Positions 35,239-44,569 are shown, counted from the stretch's first letter. The stretch: DNA of 64,000 bases from Rhodobiaceae bacterium UBA4490 (GCA_002389665.1 DGNO01000002.1:195624-259623); one strand, 5' to 3'. Notes: generated by a model from the sequence alone, not told the origin. Numbers and translations: made by a program.

Positions 35239-36345
35239 TTATGGCGCCATGTCGAGAAGGTCTTTGAAACCGGAGGGCGCATGCGGGCCGATGATGAGCT
35301 GCTCGAGAATGCCCGCCCCCTTCTGCACCGGCTTGTCGCCGTCCTTCATTTCCGCTTCCACAAAGGCCTGAATGTGCAGATAAGGCGGCACGCAGGTGTC
35401 GATATCGGCGGTCTTGAAGCAATCGTAATCCACTACAAGCTCGCCCTTATAGCCGCCATGGTTCCAGTCCGGATTCCCGTAGCCGAGTCCGGTCATGTAG
35501 AAATTCCATTTCGGCGTAAGCTTAATGTCGATCCGGCTGCCGTCATGACGCTGGAAATGCAGCTCCGCGGCTTTTGCGTGGCGCGAGCCGGACTGGAAAG
35601 AAATGTCGGACCAGCAGCGGTCCATTTTTTCTTCCTCGCCCGCGCCCGTGGGGCAGAGAACGGCAGCCGTGTTCCACGCATCGCCCTTGGCATCGGCATT
35701 GATGTGGTAAAGCGTGATGGCGTTTTCGAAATTGAGCGGCGACCAGATCCAGTAAAATTGCGGCTGAGGCGGCGGCGCCACGGGTTGCGGATCGGAGGCG
35801 CCGACCGGGCGGATGCCCCAGGAGCGGTCGCGCGTGCCGACGAACTGATCCTTCTTCACTTCGATGCGCCGGCCCTTAACCTCGATCCAGCCCTCGTAAG
35901 AACCGTTCTGGGTCATGCGTGTATAATCCATGAAAATGCGCGGGCCCTGCCGGTAGGTGAAGCGCGGCTCTTCCAGCGCGCGGGCGCGGCCGCGGAACGT
36001 GATATCGGCTTTGAAATCATGCTCGGCGCTATCGACCGTGATGCGCAGCGCCTGAAGCGGCTCGATGACCTCCACCGCAATGGGGCCGACTTTCGTATCC
36101 AGCCGCTCCATGTGAAGCACGCGGGAGGCATGGATATTGTGCTGCACGCCATCCACGACGACGGCGAAATTCGCATCCATGACGTTGAGATGCGGATAGA
36201 CACCGAGACCGCAGCCGAAGAAAACGCTGCCATCCCAGTTGTAACCGTTGAAGAAATAGCGGTCGTAAAAATTCCGGTCCGTTCCCGAATAAGCGATTGG
36301 TTCGGGGGTTTGGTGGATCGGATACTCATCCCCTTTCGTGAGCAT
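35239..36345 (-). CDS. Conserved hypothetical protein, DUF7064/DUF7065-like beta protein
   Basis: A 368-residue protein rich in beta strands and aromatic residues (YFFNGYNWDGSVFFGCGLGVYPHLN, FYWIWSPLNFENAITLYHIN). The look is that of a lipocalin-like or CrtC-type hydratase fold, but I cannot place it firmly. No signal peptide. GGGAGG is 6 bases before the ATG at 36345. It is first in the operon with the APH-type kinase (10 bases apart). I recall similar pairs in lipid or steroid catabolism loci of proteobacteria and actinobacteria. Function unknown. Confidence 0.72.
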   Translation of the reverse strand: MLTKGDEYPIHQTPEPIAYSGTDRNFYDRYFFNGYNWDGSVFFGCGLGVYPHLNVMDANFAVVVDGVQHNIHASRVLHMERLDTKVGPIAVEVIEPLQALRITVDSAEHDFKADITFRGRARALEEPRFTYRQGPRIFMDYTRMTQNGSYEGWIEVKGRRIEVKKDQFVGTRDRSWGIRPVGASDPQPVAPPPQPQFYWIWSPLNFENAITLYHINADAKGDAWNTAAVLCPTGAGEEEKMDRCWSDISFQSGSRHAKAAELHFQRHDGSRIDIKLTPKWNFYMTGLGYGNPDWNHGGYKGELVVDYDCFKTADIDTCVPPYLHIQAFVEAEMKDGDKPVQKGAGILEQLIIGPHAPSGFKDLLDMAP

Positions 36346-36611
36346 CAAGGCCTCCCTGTTCTCCGGTTTCGTTGCCCGGTTTGCTTTTGATTGCAGGCAG
36401 CATGGCGCGCGGCTGCCCATGGGTCAACTTGACTGGGCGGCTCGGAAAATGACGTCGCGTAACGGTCGAGCCAAGCACGAACGCGCGCTCCCCGTCCCGG
36501 TGCGTGCCATTCTGCTACCCATTTCCGGCGACGCTTTTCATGAGTCTTTGCGCGTCTCCCGGGGGCAGGCTAAGAAGAAGCAATGGCAAAACGAAAGACA
36601 GGAGGCGGCCC

Positions 36612-36989
36612 ATGAAACTCTGGCTCATTCTCGGCGCAGTAAACGGCTTCCTCTCCGTGGCACTCGGCGCCTTCGCCGCGCATGGACTGGCCGGCAAAGT
36701 GGGCGAGAAGGAACTTGCCGCTTTTGAAACCGGCGCGCGCTATCACATGTATCACGCGCTGGCATTGCTGGCCGTTGCCTGGCTGGCCCAGCACGCTTCC
36801 GCCTCGCTGACCTACGCGGCGGGCTGGGCTTTCCTTGCGGGCATGATTCTTTTTTCCGGCTCGCTTTATTATCTCGGCATCACCGGCAGCCGCGCGCTTG
36901 TGCTCGTCACGCCTGTGGGCGGGCTCGCCTTCCTCGCAGGCTGGGCGCTGCTTGCCGCAGCGGCAGCGGGGCTGAAAGCGCATCCATAA
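36612..36989 (+). CDS. DUF423 family membrane protein
   Basis: A 125-residue inner-membrane protein with four hydrophobic helices. The start MKLWLILGAVNGFLSVALGAFAAHGL, the segment FETGARYHMYHALALL and the closing GGLAFLAGWALLA are characteristic of DUF423 (YgdD-like). AGGAGG lies 6 bases before the ATG. The function of the family is not known. Confidence 0.93.
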   Translation: MKLWLILGAVNGFLSVALGAFAAHGLAGKVGEKELAAFETGARYHMYHALALLAVAWLAQHASASLTYAAGWAFLAGMILFSGSLYYLGITGSRALVLVTPVGGLAFLAGWALLAAAAAGLKAHP

Positions 36990-37117
36990 GGAAAGCCCGC
37001 GCAAGAGGCTGGACTTACGGCACATGCCTTGCCAGAATTTACTAGACTGCGGTCCAGTCATGGGGCCCAGTCGCGCAATTGCGCGGCTGGAGGAAGGCTG
37101 AAAGGCCGGGAGGAAAG

Positions 37118-38608
37118 ATGAGCCGCATTATCGTTCTGGGCGCCGGAATCGGCGGGCTTTCGGCTGCCATTGCGCTGGCAGGCGAAGGACATGAGGTCAC
37201 GGTGATCGACCGCGACCCGCCGCCGCCCGAGCTTTCCGCCAATGCCGCCTTTGACGAATGGCAGCGCCGGGGCGTCGGCCAGCTGCGCCACAGCCATGCC
37301 TTTCTCGCCCGGCTCTATCAGCTCATCCGCGAAAACCACCCCGCCCTGCTTGCCGATCTTCTGGAGGCCGGCTGCCGCGAGCTGAAATTCGCCGATACCG
37401 TGCCCATGCCGCTCGTCCCCTCTTACGTGCCGGCAAAGGGCGATGAGCATCTGACCATTCTTTCAAGCCGCCGCACGACGCTTGAACTCATCATGCGCCG
37501 CTATGCCGCCCGCCAGCCCGATGTCACCTTCCGCACCGATGAGGTGGTGGAAGGTCTGATCGCGGAAAAGAATGCGGACGGTCAGGCCGTCATCCATGGC
37601 GTCACGTTACGCTCGGGCGAAAAAGTAACGGGCGATCTGGTTGTCGATGCGATGGGGCGGCTCAATCCGGGCGCCGGCTGGCTGAAAGAACTCGGGGTTC
37701 ACATCCGCGAGGAAGATGCACCTGCCGGCATCGTCTATTTCACCCGCCACTACCACATCAAAAACGGCATGAGCGAGCCGGAACGCACCGCCGCCCCCGG
37801 CGCCGCCGATCTCGGCTTCCTCAAATTCGGTGTCTTTCCGGGGGATAATGGCTGCTTCTCCATCACCCTTGCGGTACCCGAGGTCGAGCGCACGCTCTCA
37901 AAAGCCATTCTGGATACGGAGGTCTTCGACAAAGTCTGCCGCTCCATCCCCGGCCTTGCCCCCTGGCTCGAAGAAGAGCGCACCGAGCCGCGCTCGAAAG
38001 TCTTCCTGATGGGCAATCTCTTCAGCCGCTGGCGGCATATGACCGAGGCGGGCAAACCCCATGTGCTGAATTATTTTCCGCTTGGCGATTGCCACATCCG
38101 CACCAACCCGCTTTACGGACGCGGCTGTTCTTTCGCTGCCATTCAGGCGCATATCCTGCGCGATGTGCTGCGGGCCGAAGACGATCCGATAAAACGCGCG
38201 ATCGCCTATCATGCAGCGACACGCGAAGAGATCCGCCCCTATTACGACAATATGGTCAAACAGGACCTCGGGGCGATCAAACGCGCGCGCAATGAACTCA
38301 CGCCGGGCTATAAGCCAAGCTTTAAGGCGCGGCTCATCAAACGCTTCACCGAAGACGGCATCAATATCGCCATCCGCTCCGATATCCAGCTTTACCGCGC
38401 CTTCATGCAAGGCTTTCACATGCTTGCCCATCCCACCGCCTGGCTGCTGGAAAACAAAAAGAATCTCGCCAAGGTCTTGTGGGTCTGGGCGCGCGGGCGC
38501 AGATGGAACCGTAAATACTACCCGCCCCGCACAGGGCCGGAGCGCACAACGCTTTTCAACATGCTCGGCCTTCCAAAAGACGCCGATCTGATTACGGATC
38601 AAGCCTGA
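37118..38608 (+). CDS. FAD-dependent monooxygenase/reductase-like flavoprotein
   Basis: A 496-residue flavoprotein with the FAD motif IIVLGAGIGGLSAAIALAGEGHEVTVIDRD at residues 4-34. The second FAD motif is in the YFPLGDCHIRTNPLYGRGCSFA stretch near 340-360. Overall layout recalls geranylgeranyl-reductase or halogenase-like flavoproteins. GGAGGAAAG precedes the ATG. It starts a plus-strand run with an epoxide hydrolase, an NTF2-like protein, a small membrane protein and an ABA4-like protein, which suggests oxidation of a lipid or isoprenoid, an inference only. Confidence 0.82.
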   Translation: MSRIIVLGAGIGGLSAAIALAGEGHEVTVIDRDPPPPELSANAAFDEWQRRGVGQLRHSHAFLARLYQLIRENHPALLADLLEAGCRELKFADTVPMPLVPSYVPAKGDEHLTILSSRRTTLELIMRRYAARQPDVTFRTDEVVEGLIAEKNADGQAVIHGVTLRSGEKVTGDLVVDAMGRLNPGAGWLKELGVHIREEDAPAGIVYFTRHYHIKNGMSEPERTAAPGAADLGFLKFGVFPGDNGCFSITLAVPEVERTLSKAILDTEVFDKVCRSIPGLAPWLEEERTEPRSKVFLMGNLFSRWRHMTEAGKPHVLNYFPLGDCHIRTNPLYGRGCSFAAIQAHILRDVLRAEDDPIKRAIAYHAATREEIRPYYDNMVKQDLGAIKRARNELTPGYKPSFKARLIKRFTEDGINIAIRSDIQLYRAFMQGFHMLAHPTAWLLENKKNLAKVLWVWARGRRWNRKYYPPRTGPERTTLFNMLGLPKDADLITDQA

Positions 38609-38633
38609 TCCCAACAAAACACAGGACGCAGCC

Positions 38634-39617
38634 ATGACCCAGGCACCCGCCATGCCCGATCCCATTTTCGTTGAAACGAACGGCATCAACATGGCCGTCT
38701 ATGAAGCCGGGCCGAAAGACGGCGTGCCGGTCGTACTTTGCCATGGCTGGCCGGAGCTTGCCTATTCCTGGCGCCATCAGATCCCGGCGCTTGCGGCGGC
38801 AGGCTTCCGCGTCATCGCGCCCGATCAGCGCGGCTACGGGCTGACAGGAGGGCCGAAGGGCGAGGAAAACGTCCCCCTTTACGACATCGAACATCTGACG
38901 GGCGATCTTGCCGGTATGCTCGATGCGCTTGGCATCAATAAAGCGGTCTTTTGCGGCCATGACTGGGGCGGCATTGTCATCTGGCAAATGGCGCTTCTGC
39001 AGAAAGAGCGCGTTGCAGGCGTCATCGGCGTCAACACACCCTTCATCCCCCGCCTTAACTCCGATCCCATCGAGGCGATGCGCGCGGTCTATGGCGAGAA
39101 AATGTATATCGTTTTCTTCCAGCGCTTCGGCGAGGCGGAAAAACTGCTGGGCAAGGACACCGCCCGCTCCTTGCGCTTTTTCTATCGCAAAAGCGGCGTG
39201 ACCGCCGAAGAGTGGGAAAAAATGCCCGCCGAGGAAAAAAATCTCTCCTTCCTCGATGCGCTGGAAACACCGGAGGAAGAATGGCGCGGCAGCCCGCTTC
39301 TGAGCGATGAAGAATATACGGTCTATACCAAAGCCTTCGAGCAATCGGGCTGGGAAGGCGGCATCAACTGGTACCGCAATTTCTCGCGCAACTGGCGTCT
39401 GAGCGAAGGCGTGGAGCAGAAAGTCACCGCGCCGGGCCTGATGATTTCCGCCGCGGACGACGTGGTGCTGCCGCCCGCCATGACCGAGGGCATGGAAAAA
39501 TATGTGCCGGACCTCGAAAAGCACATCATTCCGGCCTGCGGTCACTGGACACAGAGCGAAAAGCCGGATGAACTGAACACACTCATGATCGATTGGCTCA
39601 AACGCCGCTTTGGCTGA
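38634..39617 (+). CDS. Alpha/beta-fold epoxide hydrolase
   Basis: A 327-residue enzyme. The oxyanion-hole motif is HGWPELAYSWRHQ, the nucleophile aspartate lies in CGHDWGG, and the catalytic histidine is in CGHWTQSEKP near the C-terminus. An aspartate nucleophile with HGWP fits epoxide hydrolases, which open epoxides to diols. It begins 25 bases after the flavoprotein gene, so the flavoprotein might supply the epoxide. Confidence 0.9.
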   Translation: MTQAPAMPDPIFVETNGINMAVYEAGPKDGVPVVLCHGWPELAYSWRHQIPALAAAGFRVIAPDQRGYGLTGGPKGEENVPLYDIEHLTGDLAGMLDALGINKAVFCGHDWGGIVIWQMALLQKERVAGVIGVNTPFIPRLNSDPIEAMRAVYGEKMYIVFFQRFGEAEKLLGKDTARSLRFFYRKSGVTAEEWEKMPAEEKNLSFLDALETPEEEWRGSPLLSDEEYTVYTKAFEQSGWEGGINWYRNFSRNWRLSEGVEQKVTAPGLMISAADDVVLPPAMTEGMEKYVPDLEKHIIPACGHWTQSEKPDELNTLMIDWLKRRFG

Positions 39618-39664
39618 TCCCGTTTCGGCAGGGCGGCGCTTCGGGTTTTCCTGCCGGGGCTTCC

Positions 39665-40075
39665 ATGTCGGATACGGACGCGCTGCTTTTTGCCAATGAA
39701 ATGTTCTACCGGGCCTTCGCGGACCGGGACATCACCGTCATGTCCGAAATCTGGGCCGAAGACGCGCCCTGCACCTGCCTCCACCCCGGCTGGCACCCGC
39801 TGGAAGGGCGCGAGGAAATCCTGCAAAGCTGGCACAATATCTTCAACGGCCCCGAGCCGCCGCGCATCGATTGCGTGGCCCCTGTGGCCCGCATCATCGG
39901 CGAAAGCGGGATTGTGATTTGCTATGAGAAAATCGGCATGGACTACTTGGTCGCGACGAATCTCTTCGTCCGGCGGGGGCATGTGTGGATGCTGATCCAT
40001 CATCAATCGGGGCCTGTGACCAGCCCTCCGGAAAAAGAAACGGAAGAACGCCGCAAACCGGACGCCATCAATTAG
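39665..40075 (+). CDS. NTF2-like (SnoaL-type) protein
   Basis: A 136-residue protein of the DUF4440/SnoaL_3 type (MSDTDALLFANEMFYRAFADRDITVMSEIWAED, then HPGWHPLEGREEILQSWHNIF). Its fold suits binding or isomerising a small hydrophobic ligand. It is 47 bases downstream of the epoxide hydrolase. The start at 39665 fits the family. The same frame is open 24 codons earlier inside the hydrolase gene, which I discount. Confidence 0.85.
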   Translation: MSDTDALLFANEMFYRAFADRDITVMSEIWAEDAPCTCLHPGWHPLEGREEILQSWHNIFNGPEPPRIDCVAPVARIIGESGIVICYEKIGMDYLVATNLFVRRGHVWMLIHHQSGPVTSPPEKETEERRKPDAIN

Positions 40076-40132
40076 CGTGGCAATAAGAAGCGCTATGTCC
40101 GGGCGGCCCATATGTGAGGGAGGGACACGGCC

Positions 40133-40522
40133 ATGGACGGCATGACGCTCAACGATTTCATTCTTCAAGAACCCATCTGGCTGCGCAGCTGGCTTTTCTG
40201 GCTGATGTTCATCAACACCGCTTCTGTCATCTTCGCGTTCACGCGCACGGAGGCGCATTGGGTACTCACCGCCTGGCTCGCCAATCTGCTCTTCATGCCC
40301 ATGCTCTTTGCCGAGTTCGGCTATACGCGCATTCTCGGCCTCAGCCATATCGTGTTCTGGACGCCGCTTCTCGTCTATCTGTGGCGCCGGCGCGCCGAGA
40401 TCGAGCTGCGCAGCGTCTCGGGCGCTTATCTTTGGGCGCTTTTCGCCTCCAACGGCTTGTCGCTCGTCATCGATTATATCGACCTTGCCCGCTATATGGC
40501 TGGGGACGGCACGCTGACATAA
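40133..40522 (+). CDS. Small four-helix membrane protein of unknown function
   Basis: A 129-residue protein, MDGMTLNDFILQEP followed by four hydrophobic segments (about 18-36, 41-57, 63-82 and 98-120), with a central IVFWTPLLVYLWRRRAE stretch. I do not recognise the family. GGGAGGGACACGGCC precedes the ATG. It lies between an NTF2-like gene and the ABA4-like gene, both on the plus strand. Confidence 0.75.
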   Translation: MDGMTLNDFILQEPIWLRSWLFWLMFINTASVIFAFTRTEAHWVLTAWLANLLFMPMLFAEFGYTRILGLSHIVFWTPLLVYLWRRRAEIELRSVSGAYLWALFASNGLSLVIDYIDLARYMAGDGTLT

Positions 40523-40653
40523 CGCACACGCCCACCTGTCTTACACTCTTTGCTTGAGTTGCCTTAGCCGCCTGCTAGGCTTCCTGCCACTGCGCAGGGG
40601 CCGGCGGCAGGGCATGCTGCCGCTCCCCTGCCCGTTTGAAGGGGGAGAACGTC

Positions 40654-41115
40654 ATGACGCCTGATGCCATTTTTCTGATCGCCACATATGGCCTTGTGCC
40701 TTTCTGGCTACTGCTTGTGGTGCTGCCGCGCTGGAGCGGGACGCAGTTTCTTGTGCACTCGGCGCTACTGCCGCTGATCTTCGGCTGTCTTTATACCTAC
40801 TATCTGGCCGTTGCCTCTTTCGGCGGCGGACAGCCGGAAGGCGCGAGCTTCGGCACGCTGGCGGGCGTCATGATCTTCTTCCAGATGCCGGAAGCGGCGC
40901 TTGCCGGCTGGCTGCATTATCTCCTGTTCGATCTTTTCATCGGTGCCTGGGAGGCGCGCGATGCGCAGCGGCGCGGCATGTCCCATTGGCTGGTCATCCC
41001 CTGCCTCGTCTTCACCTGGCTTGCCGGGCCGCTTGGCCTTCTGCTTTACATCGTCCTGCGCGCGGTATCGGGCAAAGGCGGCTGGCGGCTTCAGCCAGCC
41101 GATGCCCCTGCGTAA
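40654..41115 (+). CDS. ABA4-like (DUF4281) membrane protein
   Basis: A 153-residue protein with four membrane helices (starting MTPDAIFLIATYGLVPFWLLLVVLP, with GWLHYLLFDLFIGAWEARD and FTWLAGPLGLLLYIVLR). This is the family of plant ABA4, which is needed for neoxanthin formation. Bacterial members have no settled role. The ATG at 40654 follows GGGGGAGAACGTC. Earlier genes in the run include a flavoprotein and an epoxide hydrolase. Confidence 0.88.
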   Translation: MTPDAIFLIATYGLVPFWLLLVVLPRWSGTQFLVHSALLPLIFGCLYTYYLAVASFGGGQPEGASFGTLAGVMIFFQMPEAALAGWLHYLLFDLFIGAWEARDAQRRGMSHWLVIPCLVFTWLAGPLGLLLYIVLRAVSGKGGWRLQPADAPA

Positions 41116-41440
41116 AGGACGGGCGTTTCCAAGCCGCCGCCTAGGCGAAAGCCTCACTGTGGTTTATGAATAGCAGGCGCCATTCCGGGGCGTGCGGTCC
41201 CTCTGCCATGGCGGACTGACAAAGCTGTTACCAAGCCTTGAGGGGACCCGGCCTCTTGGGTATGATCCGCGCGCCGAAGCGGCACTCAGACTGCCGAAAG
41301 TTGGGGCGGGGCTTCGGCCTCATCCGAAAAGCATTGTTTTACCCCGGCGGGGTCCCAGACATCAGCCTCGCCGGCCAGCCCGATATGGGCACGCCCACGA
41401 ACGGCCTTGGAGCCGGCTAAGAGTTTGAAAGGAGAGGCGC
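41116..41440. other. Intergenic stretch, 325 bases
   Basis: No gene with family resemblance, hairpin with T-run or clear promoter pair stands out. A 60-codon frame at 41238-41420 lacks a ribosome binding site and protein-like composition. The last 13 bases carry AAGGAGAGG, the binding site of the glycosyltransferase at 41441. The promoter of the 41441-44569 operon is probably here. Confidence 0.6.
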
Positions 41441-42799
41441 ATGTCGCAGGCCCTGGACCGGCAAGAGGCGTTTGAAACGCCCGCGCCGCCGCAGAGCGGA
41501 AACGCGCCGTCCGATGCGACGATCGCCGCGCTATCGGGCAACCGCCCGCTGCGCATTCTTCTGCCCAGTTACCGCTCCAACCCGACGACCGGCGGCCAGG
41601 GCGTTTACATGCGCCATATCTCCAAGGCACTTGTCGATCTCGGCCATACGGTGGATGTGATTTCCGGCCCGCCCTACCCCGATCTCGACCCGCGCGTCGG
41701 GCTCATCAAGCTGCCCTCGCTCGATCTTTATGCCAATCCCCACCCCATTCGCGCCTTCCGGCCCTGGATGCTGACCTCCCCCATCGATCTTTTCGAATGG
41801 TGGAGCCACAATTGGGGCGGCTTCTCCGAGCCTTATACGTTCGGCGAGCGCATGGCGCGCTACATGCAAGGCCGCATCCACGAATATGACGTGATGCATG
41901 ACAACCAGACGCTCTGCTGGGGCATGCTGAAAGTGCGCGACATGGGCCTGCCCGTCGTCGGCACGATCCACCACCCGATCACCATGGACAAGCGCATCGA
42001 CATCAAGCACATGCCGGGCCCGTTCATGAAATTCCTGAAATGGCGCTGGTATTCCTTCCTGCGCATGCAGATCAAGGTGGCCCGCCAGCTCGATCCCGTC
42101 ATCGTCGTTTCCGAAAGCACGAAACGCGACGTAACGCGCGATTTCAAACTCGATCCGCAAAAGATGCGCCTCGTGCTGCACGGCATCGACCATGAAACCT
42201 TCCGTCCGCGCCCGGATGTAAAGCGTCTGCCGAACCGGCTGATCGCCTGCGCCAGCGCCGATGTGCCGCTGAAGGGCCTTATCTATCTTATCCGCGCTTA
42301 TGCGGAGCTGCTAAAAACGCGCCCCGATCTCGAGCTTTATGTGATCGGCAAATTGCGCGAAGGCCCGACCGCCACGGAGCTGCGCAAACTCGGCATCATC
42401 GATAAGGTGAAGTTCATCACCAACCTCACCGACGACGACATTACCGAGCAATATGCCAAGGCGACCATTGCCGTCTCTCCTTCCGTTTATGAAGGTTTCG
42501 GTTTTCCGGCGGGCGAGGCCATGGCATGCGGCGCCCCGGTCATTGCAACGACGGGCGGCTCCCTGCCGGAAGTCGTGGGAGAAGCGGGCGTGATCGTGCC
42601 CCATTCCAACCCGCCGGCACTGGCCGAGGCGATTGCGGGCCTACTCGACAATCCGCAAAAGCGCGACGAGCTCGGCAGGCTTGCCCGCGAGCGCATCCTG
42701 CGTGAATTCAAATGGGAACGGACCGGCCGCCAGGTGGTCGAAGTATATAAAGAGGCAATGGCCAATGCGAACGGTGGACTTCAATACGCTGGGTCTTAA
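41441..42799 (+). CDS. GT4 glycosyltransferase, ManT-like
   Basis: A 452-residue GT-B enzyme of glycosyltransferase family 4. The N-terminal donor-binding loop is PTTGGQGVYMRH, and the C-terminal EX7E motif lies in VYEGFGFPAGEAMACG. The N-domain reads LLPSYRSNP and SGPPYPDLDPRVGLIKLPSLDLY. I recall the same wording in actinobacterial GT4 enzymes annotated beside methylmannose polysaccharide genes, where ManT adds alpha-1,4-mannose. AAGGAGAGG precedes the ATG. It overlaps the next gene by 35 bases, so it is the first gene of the cluster. Confidence 0.88.
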   Translation: MSQALDRQEAFETPAPPQSGNAPSDATIAALSGNRPLRILLPSYRSNPTTGGQGVYMRHISKALVDLGHTVDVISGPPYPDLDPRVGLIKLPSLDLYANPHPIRAFRPWMLTSPIDLFEWWSHNWGGFSEPYTFGERMARYMQGRIHEYDVMHDNQTLCWGMLKVRDMGLPVVGTIHHPITMDKRIDIKHMPGPFMKFLKWRWYSFLRMQIKVARQLDPVIVVSESTKRDVTRDFKLDPQKMRLVLHGIDHETFRPRPDVKRLPNRLIACASADVPLKGLIYLIRAYAELLKTRPDLELYVIGKLREGPTATELRKLGIIDKVKFITNLTDDDITEQYAKATIAVSPSVYEGFGFPAGEAMACGAPVIATTGGSLPEVVGEAGVIVPHSNPPALAEAIAGLLDNPQKRDELGRLARERILREFKWERTGRQVVEVYKEAMANANGGLQYAGS

Positions 42800-43487
42800 A
42801 GACGGGCTGCGTGTGCTCGATCTGGGATGCGGCGAAGGACGCCATGTGCATGCCATGTATCACCACGCCGTCTGTCATGTCGTCGGCGTCGATCTTGCCT
42901 TTGACGATGTAAAGAAGACCCGCGAAGGCTTCAGCGCCTGCCCGGACATGGACCCGGAAACGAAGCGTGTCTATTCGCTGTGCGTCGGCAACGCGCTCAC
43001 CCTGCCCTTCGCCGATAACAGCTTCGACAAGATCGTCTGTTCCGAAGTGCTGGAGCACATTCCCAATCACCGCCAGGCACTGAAAGAAATCACGCGCATT
43101 CTGAAGCCGGGCGGCACGCTCGCCGTTTCCGTGCCGCGCTATTGGCCTGAATGGATTTGCTGGGCGCTCTCTGAGGAATATCACAACGAGCCGGGCGGCC
43201 ATGTGCGCATCTTCCGCACCGGCCAGCTCAAAAAAGACGTAAGCGAGAACGGTCTTTCCTTTTTCCACCGCCACTGGGCGCATGGACTGCATTCACCTTA
43301 CTGGTGGCTGCGCTGCGCCGTCGGTGTGAAGAACACGAAGTCGAAACTCGTCGCCGCCTATCACCGCTTCCTCGTCTGGGACCTCGTCAAGCAGCCCTGG
43401 CTGACCCGCACGCTCGAAGCCTTGGCCGCGCCCTTGATGGGCAAGAGCGTCGTTCTCTATTTCACAAAGGAGAACCGCGCCGCATGA
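42765..43487 (+). CDS. Class I SAM methyltransferase, MeT3-like
   Basis: A 240-residue methyltransferase with SAM motif VLDLGCGEGRHVHAM and the KPGGTLAVSVPR strand. The start at 42765 (MRTVDFNTLGLKDG) lies within the end of the GT4 gene, an overlap of 35 bases. Its position beside a ManT-like transferase and a six-hairpin protein points to an O-methyltransferase acting on a polymannose or polyglucose chain, the slot MeT3 fills in mycobacteria. The acceptor is inferred, not seen. Confidence 0.86.
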   Translation: MRTVDFNTLGLKDGLRVLDLGCGEGRHVHAMYHHAVCHVVGVDLAFDDVKKTREGFSACPDMDPETKRVYSLCVGNALTLPFADNSFDKIVCSEVLEHIPNHRQALKEITRILKPGGTLAVSVPRYWPEWICWALSEEYHNEPGGHVRIFRTGQLKKDVSENGLSFFHRHWAHGLHSPYWWLRCAVGVKNTKSKLVAAYHRFLVWDLVKQPWLTRTLEALAAPLMGKSVVLYFTKENRAA

Positions 43488-44569
43488 CCTATCTGAGCTT
43501 CGGCGACCGGCTGCCCGAGGGTTTTTTCGACGGGTCGGTCCGCCGCATTCTCGAACTTCAGCGCGATAATGGCGCGATCCCCTGGTATGACGGCGGGGTG
43601 ATCGACCCGTGGAACCACACCGAAGCGGCGATGGGTCTGGCAACGCTGGGCGAGACGGAGGCCGCGCGCCGCGCTTTCCGTTATCTGATGGAGACCCAGC
43701 TCCAGGACGGCTCCTGGCACGGCGAGCTTGGCAGCGCGGTGCCGATGGATGAAGAAGAACAGCGCTTTACCGGCGATGAGGAAGATGTGCCCGACCCCAT
43801 CAGGGACACGAATTTCGCCGCCTATATCGCAACCGGCGCCTGGCATCATTATCTGCTCGACGGCGACCTTGCTCATCTCAAAACGCTTTGGCCCCATGTC
43901 GAAGCCGCCATCGACTGGGTGGTCGCCCATCAAAGCCCCCATGGCGACATTCGCTGGGCAGCGGACGAGCCGCGCACGCCCGAAGACGATGCGCTGATCA
44001 CCGGCTGCTCGTCGATCTATAAGAGCCTTGAATGCGCCATCTTCATTGCCCAGCGCCTTGGCGAGCCGAGCCGGCACTGGGCCGAAGCGCGCATGAAGCT
44101 CGGTGAGGCCTTACGCGAAAAACCTCACCGCTTCGACCGCACCTGGGAACCGAAAGACCGCTTTTCCATGGACTGGTATTACCCGGTGCTGGCCGGTGTC
44201 TTTACCGGCCAGGCGGCACGCGACCGGCTCGCCTCGAAGTGGGATATTTTCGTTGCCGAAGGCAAAGGCTGCCGCTGCGTGCTCGACCAGCCCTGGGTGA
44301 CGGTCGCCGAATCCGCCGAGCTTTGCCTGGCGCTGCTGGTTTCCGGTGAGCGCAAAAAAGCCGAAACGCTTCTTTCCTGGATCCATCAATGGCGCGCCGA
44401 TTGCGGGGCCTATTGGATGGGCTATCAGTTCGAAAATGCCGTTGCCTGGCCGGATGAAAAACCGGCCTGGACGGCGGCCGCCGTCATTCTGGCCACCGAT
44501 GCCGTGATCGGCATGACGCCCGCCGCACCGCTTTTCTCAGGCCGCCACCTGGCCGAGGCGGCGGAGTAA
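43484..44569 (+). CDS. Six-hairpin/prenyltransferase-fold protein, MmpH-like hydrolase candidate
   Basis: A 361-residue soluble protein with alpha-toroid repeats (LELQRDNGAIPWYDGGVIDPWNHTEAAMGL, RYLMETQLQDGSWHGE). Such proteins are often labelled prenyltransferase from fold alone, but no DDxxD-binding partner chemistry is evident. Acidic pairs near DWYYP and the DGG segment could be hydrolase residues. In mycobacteria the same slot is held by MmpH, an endo-mannosidase that trims methylmannose polysaccharide. Its ATG overlaps the methyltransferase stop as ATGA. Confidence 0.72.
   Translation: MTYLSFGDRLPEGFFDGSVRRILELQRDNGAIPWYDGGVIDPWNHTEAAMGLATLGETEAARRAFRYLMETQLQDGSWHGELGSAVPMDEEEQRFTGDEEDVPDPIRDTNFAAYIATGAWHHYLLDGDLAHLKTLWPHVEAAIDWVVAHQSPHGDIRWAADEPRTPEDDALITGCSSIYKSLECAIFIAQRLGEPSRHWAEARMKLGEALREKPHRFDRTWEPKDRFSMDWYYPVLAGVFTGQAARDRLASKWDIFVAEGKGCRCVLDQPWVTVAESAELCLALLVSGERKKAETLLSWIHQWRADCGAYWMGYQFENAVAWPDEKPAWTAAAVILATDAVIGMTPAAPLFSGRHLAEAAE

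Noticed and set aside
41238..41420. 60-codon frame before the GT4 gene
   Set aside because: It has no ribosome binding site, low protein character and no similarity I can recognise.
42633..42764. Upstream extension of the MeT3-like methyltransferase
   Set aside because: The frame overlaps the end of the glycosyltransferase gene and does not look like protein. The ATG at 42765 begins family-like sequence.
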